Assembly: GCA_947496185.1 (NCBI GenBank)
Contig: CANMCD010000007.1
Span: 149,620-213,619 of the forward strand
Reading direction: 5' to 3'
Origin: an uncultured Tenacibaculum sp.
GTDB lineage: Bacteria; Bacteroidota; Bacteroidia; Flavobacteriales; Flavobacteriaceae
Length of the DNA: 64,000 bases
Shown: positions 23,998 to 32,471 of the stretch, one piece after another
Numbering within the stretch: the stretch's first letter is position 1
Layout of the letters: every line of letters begins with the position of its first letter
Program-made: the position numbers and the translations under genes
The notes under the pieces: model-generated
The model's input: only the letters and a program-made list of their open reading frames with translations
What the model was told of the DNA's origin: nothing
Databases searched by the model: none

Positions 23998-24339
23998 CTA
24001 CTCTTTTTTATCACACTCATTAACAGTTTCTTCAAAACACTTTTCACTGTTTCTTTTCTTTCTGTATCTAATGCTATTACCTCTACTTAACATTTTTTCT
24101 ACATCACTGGCACTCACATTTCTTTGAGCAGCTTTTTTCTTTAAAGAAGTCTTATTTTCGGTCTTTTTAACGGTACTTACAAGATCTAATGACAAGGTGT
24201 TTTCGTCTTCAATCTCTTCTTTGTCAGTCATATACTCTACTCCATTTTGAACAACTACTTGTTGAGCGTTGGTAGATAACGTTGATAAGAATAAACAAAA
24301 AGTAAAGCTAGTTAGTATAAAAAAATTTGATGTTTTCAT
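23998..24339 (-). CDS. Small secreted protein, paralog B
   Basis: A 113-aa paralog of the neighbouring gene: signal peptide MKTSNFFILTSFTFCLFLSTLSTNAQ, then QVVVQNGVEYMTDKEEIEDENTLSLDLVSTVKK, NVSASDVEKMLSRG and RKKRNSEKCFEETVNECDKK. The start is set at 24339 because both copies then begin MKTSN and share the same upstream sequence TTTTAAA...TGAAAACATCAAA; the longer frame adds an unrelated MFLIKNLKLCK. Conservation is highest in the GVEYMTDKE, SASDVEKML and SEKCFEET blocks, which suggests selection on the protein. Function unknown. Confidence 0.72.
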   Translation of the reverse strand: MKTSNFFILTSFTFCLFLSTLSTNAQQVVVQNGVEYMTDKEEIEDENTLSLDLVSTVKKTENKTSLKKKAAQRNVSASDVEKMLSRGNSIRYRKKRNSEKCFEETVNECDKKE

Positions 24340-24511
24340 TTTACAAAGTTTTAAATTTTTAATTAAAAACATGTAATCATATTTTCAATTACAATCTAAA
24401 GATACCACCATGAATTAAATAAAACGCTTATTATTAGCTTATATAAATTTAACTACAGATGAAGTAAAAAAAACTATCGATGAATGATATTTAATTATTC
24501 ATTCATCTTAT

Positions 24512-24550
24512 TATAAAATAAAAAAGGGTAAGTAGTAGTACTTACCCCTC
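24512..24550 (-). terminator. Intrinsic terminator of the nitronate monooxygenase gene
   Basis: GGGTAAGTA (24526-24534) pairs with TACTTACCC (24539-24547) around a 4-nt loop. On the minus strand it is followed by TTTTTTATTTTAT, a strong T run. Confidence 0.8.
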
Positions 24551-24587
24551 TGTATTTTATCATATTACTAAAGGCTTTTCTATTTTT

Positions 24588-25538
24588 TTAGAAAAAAGTG
24601 CTTTCGGAAAACAATTGTTTTGTTTTGGAAAATTCTTCAATAATCTCTTCCATAACTTGATTTACAGGCTTTATTTGGTTAATTAATCCCGCAATTTGAC
24701 CAATTTCAAGTTCCCCTTCTTCTAAATCACCTTCAAACATTCCTTTTTTTGCCCTCGCTCTACCTAATAGCTTTTTTAAATCCTCAATACTTGGGTTATT
24801 TTTATACAACTCTTGAACATTTTCATAAAATTTATTTTTGACCAAGCGAACTGGAGCCAACTCTTTTAATGTAAGGTCTGTTCCTCCGTCTTTAACTTCG
24901 ACAATCACCTTTTTAAACGCTTCATGAGCAGAAGATTCTTCTGTAGCCGCAAACCTACTTCCTATCTGAACTCCATCAGCTCCTAATACCATAGCTGCTA
25001 ACATTCCTTTTCCAGTTCCAATGCCTCCAGCTGCAATTATAGGAATGCCTATTTGTTCTTTTACCATCGGAATTAACGTTAATGAAGTAGTTTCTTCACG
25101 TCCATTATGTCCTCCTGCTTCAAATCCTTCACAAACAATGGCATCCACTCCTGCTGCTTCAGCTTTTAATGCAAACTTTACAGAGCTAACCACATGTACT
25201 ACTATTATTCCTTTATCCTTTAAAAAAGAAGTCCAAGTTTTAGGGTTTCCTGCAGAAGTAAACACAATTTTTACACCTTCTTCTACTATAATATCCATAA
25301 TTTTTTCAATATCAGGATATAACATGGGGACATTGACCCCAAAAGGTTTATTAGTTGCTTTTTTACATTTCTGAATATGTGTTCTTAATACTTCTGGGTA
25401 CATGGATCCAGAACCAATTAAGCCTAAACCACCTGCGTTTGAAACGGCTGATGCTAATTTCCATCCCGAGACCCATATCATTCCCCCTTGTACTATAGGG
25501 TACTTAATGCCAAATAATTGCGTAATTTTATGTTGCAT
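24588..25538 (-). CDS. Nitronate monooxygenase / FabK-like FMN enzyme
   Basis: A 316-aa FMN-dependent TIM-barrel oxidoreductase of the 2-nitropropane dioxygenase group. Motifs: KYPIVQGGMIWVSGWKLASAVSNAGGLGLIG near the N-terminus, PFGVNVPML, VCEGFEAGGHNGREE around residue 140 with the conserved His, IAAGGIGTGKGMLAAMVLGADGVQIGSRF for the phosphate of FMN. The family includes nitronate monooxygenase and the enoyl-ACP reductase FabK; sequence alone does not separate them here. The start is MQHKITQLFG at 25538, since the longer frame runs into the upstream gene. Only 1 bp separates it from the S8 protease stop. Confidence 0.88.
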   Translation of the reverse strand: MQHKITQLFGIKYPIVQGGMIWVSGWKLASAVSNAGGLGLIGSGSMYPEVLRTHIQKCKKATNKPFGVNVPMLYPDIEKIMDIIVEEGVKIVFTSAGNPKTWTSFLKDKGIIVVHVVSSVKFALKAEAAGVDAIVCEGFEAGGHNGREETTSLTLIPMVKEQIGIPIIAAGGIGTGKGMLAAMVLGADGVQIGSRFAATEESSAHEAFKKVIVEVKDGGTDLTLKELAPVRLVKNKFYENVQELYKNNPSIEDLKKLLGRARAKKGMFEGDLEEGELEIGQIAGLINQIKPVNQVMEEIIEEFSKTKQLFSESTFF

Positions 25539-25539
25539 T

Positions 25540-27153
25540 TTACAATTTAATAATCTTTTTTCTCTGCACATTATCATCAGTTTCTAGCTGTAATATGTAC
25601 ATTCCTTGGGCTAAGTTATCAATATTAATGCTTTTTGTAGTCTTTTTCTTATCAATTATTTCGCCTTGTAAATTTATAACCGTAATATCAAATTCTCTGA
25701 TATTACTATGAATATTTACAATATCTTTTGCTGGATTAGGAAAAATTTGCAAATCATTTTTTATTACATCAGCATCGTTTGAAAGAACCATGTACGCTTG
25801 TTCAAAATTTGGAATTCCATACCCATGTTGGTCTGTAGGAGTATTATAACGATCGGCAGATTCTTTGATTCGTTGCATAATTTCCATATTTGTATATGTA
25901 GGAAATGCTTGCCAAAAACAAGCTACCGCTCCTGCCATTACTGGAGAAGAAAAAGATGTACCACTAGATATTGAAGGATTAGCAAAATTATTACTTATTA
26001 CATAAGTACTTTGTCCTTGGGCCAACACTTCTGGTTTAATTCGGCCATCAAATGTAGGGCCAAAAGAACTAAAAGAAGCAATATTTTCATTAGCATTTAC
26101 AGCACCTACTGTCAATACTGAAGGTGCATCAGCTGGAGCGGTAATATATTTCCAAGCACTATTACCACTATTTCCTGCTGAATTTACTAATATCATTCCT
26201 CTTGATACACCTATTTCTGCTGCTCTAGATATATAGGTTGATTCTCCGTTCATGTCTTGATAAGAATAGCTGTAACTAGCGTTATCGAATACAGAATATC
26301 CCAGTGAAGTATTGATTATATCCACCCCTAAACTATCGGCACGTTCGGCAGCTTCAACCCATAAACTTTCCTCTAAAGGTTCTTCTTTATTCACATTTTC
26401 TGTAATAAAAAGATAGAATGAAGCATCAGGAGCTGTTCCTACAAAAGAGTTTTCAATGTAACCTCCTATATCAGAAAGTACCAAAGTTCCATGATTATGA
26501 CCTGTATAAAAGTTTGGAGTTCGATTTACAAAATCATACCCTCCTAAAATTTTATTATTATCCCTCAACCTTTTGAATCCGTCATGGGTATCAACACCAG
26601 GAAAACCAGCATCAATCACTGCTATATACATTCCATCTCCTGTAAAACCGTTTTGATGTAAAAAATCGGATTTTAGCATAGTTACTTGATTTTCTGCTAC
26701 TCCATAATTAAAATCAGTCTCAATATTTTCAAATTTATTCTGGTATACTAGTGTTTTAGATTCTTTTTTAGTTGCCGGTTTTGAATTTAAAGACTTATTT
26801 GCATAATCAATTTTTTCAATAAAGGTAAATGTATTTGATAGTCCATCAATAACAGTTTGTTCTCCTCTTACATAAACAGAATTCATCCATTTAGATTTTG
26901 CAAGAACTTCAATATTTGCTGAATTTTTAATTTGAGTATAATAATATTGATCTACAGGAACATCTTTAGTGTCTATTGCTATATTTTGTGTATTTCTTCT
27001 ATCTATTGACCGTTGACTTAGCATCAATAATGGATTGGATAAATAGGAATTTGCATCAGGTTTGTCTTTAAAAAACACCCAGGCATCTTCGATTTGAGAG
27101 TAACATATTGAATTATATATTACTATAGTAATTGTGAGGAGTAGTTTTTTCAT
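25540..27153 (-). CDS. S8 subtilisin-like protease with T9SS sorting domain
   Basis: A 537-aa secreted serine protease. Signal peptide MKKLLLTITIVIYNSICYSQ, a prodomain up to about 160, and the catalytic triad Asp181 (AVIDAG), His221 (HNHGTLV) and Ser400 (GTSFSSPVMAG). The C-terminal 75 residues (DLQIFPNPAKDIVNI ... AQGMYILQLETDDNVQRKKIIKL) are a type A Por secretion system (T9SS) sorting domain, which is exported across the outer membrane and usually cleaved by PorU. It is therefore probably cell-surface or extracellular and degrades proteins for nutrition or processes surface proteins. The nitronate monooxygenase gene follows directly. Confidence 0.95.
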   Translation of the reverse strand: MKKLLLTITIVIYNSICYSQIEDAWVFFKDKPDANSYLSNPLLMLSQRSIDRRNTQNIAIDTKDVPVDQYYYTQIKNSANIEVLAKSKWMNSVYVRGEQTVIDGLSNTFTFIEKIDYANKSLNSKPATKKESKTLVYQNKFENIETDFNYGVAENQVTMLKSDFLHQNGFTGDGMYIAVIDAGFPGVDTHDGFKRLRDNNKILGGYDFVNRTPNFYTGHNHGTLVLSDIGGYIENSFVGTAPDASFYLFITENVNKEEPLEESLWVEAAERADSLGVDIINTSLGYSVFDNASYSYSYQDMNGESTYISRAAEIGVSRGMILVNSAGNSGNSAWKYITAPADAPSVLTVGAVNANENIASFSSFGPTFDGRIKPEVLAQGQSTYVISNNFANPSISSGTSFSSPVMAGAVACFWQAFPTYTNMEIMQRIKESADRYNTPTDQHGYGIPNFEQAYMVLSNDADVIKNDLQIFPNPAKDIVNIHSNIREFDITVINLQGEIIDKKKTTKSINIDNLAQGMYILQLETDDNVQRKKIIKL

Positions 27154-27207
27154 GTTAACTAAATTAGTATTTTATTTTAAGAAAAAACCAGTGAGATAGA
27201 TGTTTTA

Positions 27208-28395
27208 TTAACTAATTACTCCAGACCCCAACAATTCTTGATCTTTATACCAAGCTACAAATTGTCCTTCCTGTATTGCCGATTGTTTGTTATAAAATTC
27301 AACAAATATTCCATTGTCTACTTGATATAACATAGCTTTTTCTAGCGGTTGTCTATACCTAATTCTCGCAGCAACTTCCATACTTTGAGAGTTTTTTAGG
27401 CGTAAATCTTCACGAACCCAATGTAGCTCTTCATTAGAAACAAATAATACATTTCTATACAAACCCGAATGTTCTTTTCCTTCACCTGTATATATAATAT
27501 TTTCAATTACATCTGTTTCTATGACAAACAAGGGTTCCTTCGTTCCTCCTACAGCCAATCCTTTTCGTTGTCCTTTCGTAAAATAATGTGCTCCTTGGTG
27601 TTTTCCAACCACTTTACCGTCTTCTTTCTGATATTGGTACTTTTTAGAAGCGTAAGACAATGCTGCTTCTTTACTAGTAAAAATAGGTAGTTCTTGATGA
27701 TATGCTTCGTGATGAGAAGGAATTTGAACAATCAAACCTTCTTTTGGTTGTAGTTTTTGTTGTAAAAACTCAGGTAGCCTTACTTTTCCTATAAAACAAA
27801 GTCCTTGAGAGTCTTTCTTCTCTGCAGTAATTAAGTCCGCTTGTTTTGCAATTTCCCTAACTTCGGGTTTTGTAAGTTCTCCAATGGGAAAAAGTGCTTT
27901 TGCTAATTGTTTTTGAGAAAGCTGACATAAAAAATAAGACTGATCTTTATTAGTGTCCCTACCAGCTAATAGTTTATATATAGGTTTCCCATTAATTATT
28001 TCTTCCTCTTTTCTACAATAATGTCCAGTAGCTACATAATCAGCACCGAGCTGTAAAGCAATGTCCATAAATACATCAAACTTTATCTCACGATTACACA
28101 ATACATCTGGATTCGGTGTTCGTCCTTTTTCATATTCATTGAACATATAATTTACAATACGTTCTTTATATTGTTTGCTTAGATCTACTGTCTGAAAAGG
28201 TATGTCTAATTTTTCCGCTACAATCATTGCATCGTTACTATCTTCTAACCAAGGACATTCCTCAGAAATCGTTACCGAATCATCATGCCAATTTTTCATA
28301 AATAATCCGATAACTTCGTACCCTTGTTGTTTTAAAAGGTATGCTGTAACGCTACTATCTACTCCACCAGAGAGACCAACTACTACTCTTTTCAT
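27208..28395 (-). CDS. mnmA: tRNA-uridine 2-sulfurtransferase MnmA
   Basis: A 395-aa enzyme that thiolates U34 of tRNA-Lys, -Glu and -Gln to 2-thiouridine. The PP-loop ATP-binding motif is at the start ([32 protein letters not shown]). Two catalytic Cys are expected in [12 protein letters not shown] (about residue 100) and [10 protein letters not shown] (about 200), both present. The substrate-binding ATGHYCR and the C-terminal beta domain (LGSGVI) are intact. A TAAATTTG -7 element (minus strand, 28416-28423) precedes it. Single gene. Confidence 0.97.
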   Translation of the reverse strand: MKRVVVGLSGGVDSSVTAYLLKQQGYEVIGLFMKNWHDDSVTISEECPWLEDSNDAMIVAEKLDIPFQTVDLSKQYKERIVNYMFNEYEKGRTPNPDVLCNREIKFDVFMDIALQLGADYVATGHYCRKEEEIINGKPIYKLLAGRDTNKDQSYFLCQLSQKQLAKALFPIGELTKPEVREIAKQADLITAEKKDSQGLCFIGKVRLPEFLQQKLQPKEGLIVQIPSHHEAYHQELPIFTSKEAALSYASKKYQYQKEDGKVVGKHQGAHYFTKGQRKGLAVGGTKEPLFVIETDVIENIIYTGEGKEHSGLYRNVLFVSNEELHWVREDLRLKNSQSMEVAARIRYRQPLEKAMLYQVDNGIFVEFYNKQSAIQEGQFVAWYKDQELLGSGVIS

Positions 28396-28448
28396 ACTTA
28401 CATTTTAAGAAAATGCAAATTTATGAATAAGTTTCCATTTTATAAGGT

Positions 28449-29159
28449 TTACTCTGCGTCGTATTCAGACAACCTCTTTTTCTTCTTTTTGGCTAATTCT
28501 CCATTCATGTAAAACTCCCATTTCCCTACCTTACGTCCATTTTCATAGTTTCCTTTTTCTTTTAATTGTCCTTTCAAATCAAAGTATTTACCTTCACCAT
28601 GTTTTTTTCCAGCTACGTAATTAACATCTTCAATCATAATACCATCTTCGGTATAGATCTTAGAACTTCCATGCTTTTGCCCATTTTTGTATTGGGATAA
28701 TTCTGTCAAAAAACCATTTGGGTAATAATTTCTAACTTCTCCATCCAATTTACCCGCTAAATAATTTTCTTCAGAAGATATTTTACCACTGGCCATATAA
28801 TAGATCCATTTTCCTACTCTATTTTTGCCTTCCATAATACCTTCGCTTCTAAGTTTACCACTTAAAGAATAGTACTTAACATTAGCACTACCGGGTTTAC
28901 CATTAGAAAAATCTTTGATTATTACAGGTTGTTTGGAAGATAACATAGAATAAAATTTGAAAACACCTACTTCTGTACCATTTTCAAACTGCCCTTCATA
29001 ACGTATTTTACCATTTTTGTGGTACTTTTTCCAAGTACCGACCCTTTTTCCTTCTGCATTCATTTTATTTGTTTTTTGAGCGATAACACTCACACTAAAA
29101 AAAGTAATAGTCACAGCCAAAATTGCTCCCATTCTGCTTATATTGGACTTTTTAATCAT
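28449..29159 (-). CDS. Exported MORN-variant repeat protein (YwqK-like)
   Basis: A 236-aa exported protein. After the signal peptide (MIKKSNISRMGAILAVTITFFSVSVIAQ) it consists of about seven MORN_2-type repeats of roughly 23 residues: GKRVGTWKKYHKNGKIRYEGQF, GKNRVGKWIYYMASGKISSEENY, GKLDGEVRNYYPNGFLTELSQY, GQKHGSSKIYTEDG, GKKHGEGKYFDLKGQLKEKGNY, GRKVGKWEFYMNGEL. Some databases call such proteins YwqK antitoxin-like, but the export signal and Bacteroidota context make a periplasmic or outer-surface binding role more likely. No partner toxin gene is seen next to it. Function unknown. Confidence 0.85.
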   Translation of the reverse strand: MIKKSNISRMGAILAVTITFFSVSVIAQKTNKMNAEGKRVGTWKKYHKNGKIRYEGQFENGTEVGVFKFYSMLSSKQPVIIKDFSNGKPGSANVKYYSLSGKLRSEGIMEGKNRVGKWIYYMASGKISSEENYLAGKLDGEVRNYYPNGFLTELSQYKNGQKHGSSKIYTEDGIMIEDVNYVAGKKHGEGKYFDLKGQLKEKGNYENGRKVGKWEFYMNGELAKKKKKRLSEYDAE

Positions 29160-29215
29160 CTTTTAAGGGGATTTAATCGTTATTTTATTGTTCAAATTTA
29201 CAAAACATATTGAAA

Positions 29216-29791
29216 ATGAATGCCTATAATTTAAATTCTATGCTTTCAGACATGCAAAATGCTTCTAGAACTAACCGAAATCATGTGGCAAATATTGTAT
29301 TTGAAAATAAAAAATTAAGAGATAGTTTAGTTGCTATGGTGTTTGAAACTGATAATAAACTATCTATCAAGGCTGCTTGGGTTTTGGAGTGGATTTGCAC
29401 GCATCGAGGTATTTCTTTTATTCTCCCTTATCTTGATGATTTTACAAAAAAAATTTCGACTGTTCACTTTGATAGCGTAACGCGTCCTTGTGCTAAAATT
29501 TGTGAACATTTAGCGATTGCTTATACTTCCAAAAGGGATAATGAAGTAAAGTATACGTTAACAAACACCCATATTGATAATATCATTGAAACTGGATTTG
29601 ACTGGTTAATTACCAAGCAAAAAATTGCTGTAAGGGCCTATACTATGACCAGTTTATACCTATTTGGTTTAGAAAAAGACTGGGTACACCCCGAGTTGGA
29701 ACACTTGATTAGTACTAAAATAGTTCACGAAAGTAAAGGCTGTAAGGCCAGAGGAGTAAAAATATTGGGATTAATTCGTGGAAATAAATAA
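29216..29791 (+). CDS. Conserved helical protein of unknown function
   Basis: A 191-aa cytoplasmic protein, predicted almost wholly alpha-helical with HEAT-like spacing (VANIVFENKKLRDSLVAMVFE, LSIKAAWVLEWICTHRG, IAVRAYTMTSLYLFGLEKDW, ESKGCKARGVKILGLIRG). The ATG at 29216 is preferred over an in-frame TTG two codons earlier. Homologues in flavobacteria are, as far as I recall, often labelled adenylosuccinate lyase, but none of the lyase signatures (such as SSxMPxKxNP) is present and the length is less than half, so I do not use that name. It is divergent from the MORN gene and ends in a terminator. Confidence 0.78.
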   Translation: MNAYNLNSMLSDMQNASRTNRNHVANIVFENKKLRDSLVAMVFETDNKLSIKAAWVLEWICTHRGISFILPYLDDFTKKISTVHFDSVTRPCAKICEHLAIAYTSKRDNEVKYTLTNTHIDNIIETGFDWLITKQKIAVRAYTMTSLYLFGLEKDWVHPELEHLISTKIVHESKGCKARGVKILGLIRGNK

Positions 29792-29826
29792 AGCTACCTC
29801 ATTTTCTTAAGGTAGCTCTGTTTTTA
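29792..29826 (+). terminator. Terminator between convergent genes
   Basis: AGCTACCT (29792-29799) pairs with AGGTAGCT (29810-29817), followed by CTGTTTTTATT. It lies directly after the stop of the helical protein and just before the convergent GlmU-like stop. Confidence 0.75.
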
Positions 29827-31002
29827 TTAATAATTTCTATACTTTTCAGTTTCAGAAAAAATATGCTCAAAAATTCTTTTTTCTTTATCATCAAAAACCA
29901 TGTTTCTTCTGCTCATTACCACTTCTGCTACTTCAAATACTTTATTGGTTTTGTACTCCTTAAAGCCTGCAGCGCCGCCCCAACTAAAAGAGGGAATAAA
30001 ATTGCGAGGAAACCCACTTCCATAAATATTAGCTGAAACACCGACTACTGTACCAGTATTAAACATCGTATTAATACCGCATTTAGAATGATCTCCCATC
30101 ATTAATCCACAAAAACGCAATCCAGTTTTAGCAAACCGTTCAGTTTCGTAACTCCATATTCTTACTTCAGCATAATTGTTTTTAAGGTTTGAATTGTTGG
30201 TATCTGCTCCGATATTACACCACTCTCCTAATACCGAGTTTCCTAAATACCCATCATGTCCTTTACTAGAATAACCAAAAAATACACAATTATTGATTTC
30301 TCCTCCTGCTTTGCTATGCGGGCCTAAAGTGGTTGGTCCGTAGATTCTAGCTCCCATTTTTAAAATTGATTTTTCACACATAGCAAATCCACCTCGTATA
30401 AGAGCCCCTTCCATAACTAAAGCATCTTTACCTATATAGATAGGTCCTTTGGAAGCGTTTAAAGTTGCAAAAGATATTTGTACTCCTTCTTCTAAGAATA
30501 TTTGCTCTTTATTAATACAATTAACTGTTTCAGGAATTGGTTGTGAAGTTCTTCCTTCTGTTATCAGGTCGAAATCATTTTTTAAAGCTTGGGCATTTTG
30601 ACTAAAAATATCCCACGTATTCTTAATTTGTAATAAATCTTCTTCATAGTCTATTTGTTCATATGCAGAAAAATCAACTTCTTCTTGATTTTCTAGGGTA
30701 TAAAAAGCAACAACATCGTCTCCTTTGAATATTGCTTGGTTTGGCTTTAATTTTTTGATCATTTCTACCAGTAAATGTGTTGGCAAAAATGAGGCATTCA
30801 ATAAAATATTTTCTTCCATTTCAACCATAGGATACTTCTCTTCTAAATATTCTTCGGTAATTGTAGACGTAGTATAGCCTAAAAAGTGTTCCCACTTTTC
30901 ACGAATGGTTAAAATTCCGATTCTTATATCTGCAACAGGTCTTGTATAAGTGAATGGTAATAAAGACTTTCTGGCATCACCATCAAATAATATATAATTC
31001 AT
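29827..31002 (-). CDS. GlmU-family putative sugar-phosphate nucleotidyltransferase
   Basis: A 391-aa protein of a Bacteroidota group resembling GlmU. The N-terminal part (MNYILFDGDARKSLLPFTYTRPVADIRIGILTIREKWE) has the nucleotidyltransferase-like opening but not the GxGTRM glycine loop. The C-terminal half is a left-handed beta helix of hexapeptide repeats (QISFATLNASKGPIYIGKDALVMEGALIRGGFAMCEKS, MGDHSKCGINTMFNTGTVVGVSANIYG). A role in sugar-nucleotide or acyl transfer for cell-wall or LPS precursors is inferred; the reaction is unknown. The start is set at MNYILFDG; the upstream frame to 31071 (MKDIRLAKW...) is not typical of the group. Confidence 0.82.
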   Translation of the reverse strand: MNYILFDGDARKSLLPFTYTRPVADIRIGILTIREKWEHFLGYTTSTITEEYLEEKYPMVEMEENILLNASFLPTHLLVEMIKKLKPNQAIFKGDDVVAFYTLENQEEVDFSAYEQIDYEEDLLQIKNTWDIFSQNAQALKNDFDLITEGRTSQPIPETVNCINKEQIFLEEGVQISFATLNASKGPIYIGKDALVMEGALIRGGFAMCEKSILKMGARIYGPTTLGPHSKAGGEINNCVFFGYSSKGHDGYLGNSVLGEWCNIGADTNNSNLKNNYAEVRIWSYETERFAKTGLRFCGLMMGDHSKCGINTMFNTGTVVGVSANIYGSGFPRNFIPSFSWGGAAGFKEYKTNKVFEVAEVVMSRRNMVFDDKEKRIFEHIFSETEKYRNY

Positions 31003-31192
31003 CATCCCTTTTTTTTGAAGATAGACAAACTTACCAAATTCAATCCATTTTGCAAGTCTAATATCCTTCATTTAAGATAACGAAAATAAAATTTAACCTT
31101 ACCTTTGTTTGAGATACGATTTTACGGTAAACTCGAATTATAAATTTTAAAGATAATTTAACCGTATTATATATTGAAAATCTATTCTAGAT

Positions 31193-31573
31193 ATGAAAAA
31201 AATATTAGCTTTAATATTAATAGGTATTACCGTAATAGCTTTTTTATATTACGCCTTTATCTATTTTATACCCTATAGTGAAGGAGTTCGTTCGGGTGAA
31301 CTTATAAAAATTAGCTACAAAGGAGTATTGGTTAAAACTTGGGAAGGAGAAATAAGTCAAGGAATTTCAGGAGCACAAATTTTTTCGTTTTCAATAGAAG
31401 ATAAAGAGAAAAAGGTTATTGAAGATTTACAAAAATACCAAGGGAGTTATGTCAAAGTACATTATAAGGAACGTTTTGGTACTTTTTTCTGGCTAGGAGA
31501 TACTAAATATTTTATAATTAAAGTAGTACAAGAACAGTCACCTCATTTTAGATCACTTCCTGAAAAAGAATAA
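31193..31573 (+). CDS. Small membrane-anchored conserved protein
   Basis: A 126-aa protein with one N-terminal hydrophobic helix (about 3-24, KILALILIGITVIAFLYYAFIYF) and a small extracytoplasmic beta domain: YSEGVRSGELIKISYKGVLVKTWEGEISQGISGAQIFSFSIEDKEKKVIEDLQKYQGSYVKVHYKERFGTFFWLGDTKYFI. This is a conserved Bacteroidota family that I remember being labelled 6-phosphogluconate dehydrogenase in some records; there is no Rossmann fold or room for such an enzyme, so that name should be ignored. Function unknown. It lies 79 bp before the channel gene, which has its own promoter. Confidence 0.78.
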   Translation: MKKILALILIGITVIAFLYYAFIYFIPYSEGVRSGELIKISYKGVLVKTWEGEISQGISGAQIFSFSIEDKEKKVIEDLQKYQGSYVKVHYKERFGTFFWLGDTKYFIIKVVQEQSPHFRSLPEKE

Positions 31574-31596
31574 TTAAGTGTAAAGATAAAAGCAGA

Positions 31597-31628
31597 TTTG
31601 ATAAACTCCATTCAAAAACATATTTTTG
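31597..31628 (+). promoter_or_regulatory. Promoter of the K+ channel-miaA pair
   Basis: TTTG (31597-31600), a 20-bp spacer and TATTTTTG (31621-31628). The TTG start at 31653 follows 24 bp later. Confidence 0.6.
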
Positions 31629-31652
31629 TTAAATAATTAATGCTATTCATTT

Positions 31653-32471
31653 TTGAAAAAAGAATCACAACCTTGGCGAGATAGGCTTCATGAAATCATA
31701 TACGAAGCAGACACCAAAGAGGGTAAGCTTTTTGATGTAACATTGTTAGTCGCTATTTTAGCTTCTATTCTATTTGTTATGCTTGAAAGTGTACAAGAAA
31801 TTCAAGCAGCCTATGGAGATATTTTAAACATAGGAGAATGGATTCTTACTATTTTATTTTCCATAGAATATATTTTAAGAATTATCGCTATTAAAAAGCC
31901 AAGTAGCTATATTTTTAGTTTTTATGGTATCATTGATTTTCTTTCGACTATTCCAAAATATCTATCCATCTTTTTTATTGGCACACATAGTTTAGTTGCA
32001 TTACGAGCTTTACGCTTGTTAAGAGTGTTTAGAATATTAAAATTAGCGCGCTTTGTAGGAGAATCTAACAATTTTATAAAAGCCTTAAAAGCAAGTAGGG
32101 CCAAAATTGCCGTTTTTTTATTTTTTGTTTTAATATTATGTACTATTCTTGGAACGGTAATGTACCTCATTGAAGGCGGTGATAATGGTTTTACTAGTAT
32201 CCCTAGAAGTGTGTATTGGGCAATTGTAACTTTAACTACGGTAGGATATGGAGATATTGCTCCACAAACGCCTTTTGGACAGTTAATTGCTAGTGTAATT
32301 ATGATATTAGGATACGGAATTATTGCTGTACCTACAGGAATTGTAAGTTCAGAAATGACCAAAATAAAGGATGTACAGTTGAATACACAATCTTGTGATC
32401 ATTGTTCTCATGAAATGCATGATGACAATGCGGTTTATTGCAACCGTTGTGGAAATAAACTTCAAAAATAA
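31653..32471 (+). CDS. Voltage-gated K+ channel-like protein with zinc-ribbon tail
   Basis: A 272-aa inner-membrane ion channel. Six transmembrane segments are visible; S4 has Arg at every third position (Arg118, 121, 124, 127 in LRALRLLRVFRILK) as voltage sensor. The pore loop has the K+ selectivity filter TVGYGD at 196-201. The cytoplasmic tail ends in a CxxC-x11-CxxC zinc ribbon (Cys248, 251, 263, 266). The start is TTG, placed after a good promoter. Its stop codon TAA touches the miaA ATG, so both are translated from one message. Potassium selectivity is inferred from the filter. Confidence 0.92.
   Translation: MKKESQPWRDRLHEIIYEADTKEGKLFDVTLLVAILASILFVMLESVQEIQAAYGDILNIGEWILTILFSIEYILRIIAIKKPSSYIFSFYGIIDFLSTIPKYLSIFFIGTHSLVALRALRLLRVFRILKLARFVGESNNFIKALKASRAKIAVFLFFVLILCTILGTVMYLIEGGDNGFTSIPRSVYWAIVTLTTVGYGDIAPQTPFGQLIASVIMILGYGIIAVPTGIVSSEMTKIKDVQLNTQSCDHCSHEMHDDNAVYCNRCGNKLQK

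Noticed and set aside
28449-29159. Toxin-antitoxin system suggested by the YwqK-like name
   Set aside because: The protein has an export signal and no toxin-like neighbour; the MORN repeats alone do not support a TA role.
31922-32362. 146-aa antisense frame in the K+ channel gene
   Set aside because: Reverse-strand shadow of a recognised channel; its hydrophobicity mirrors the membrane segments of the real protein.
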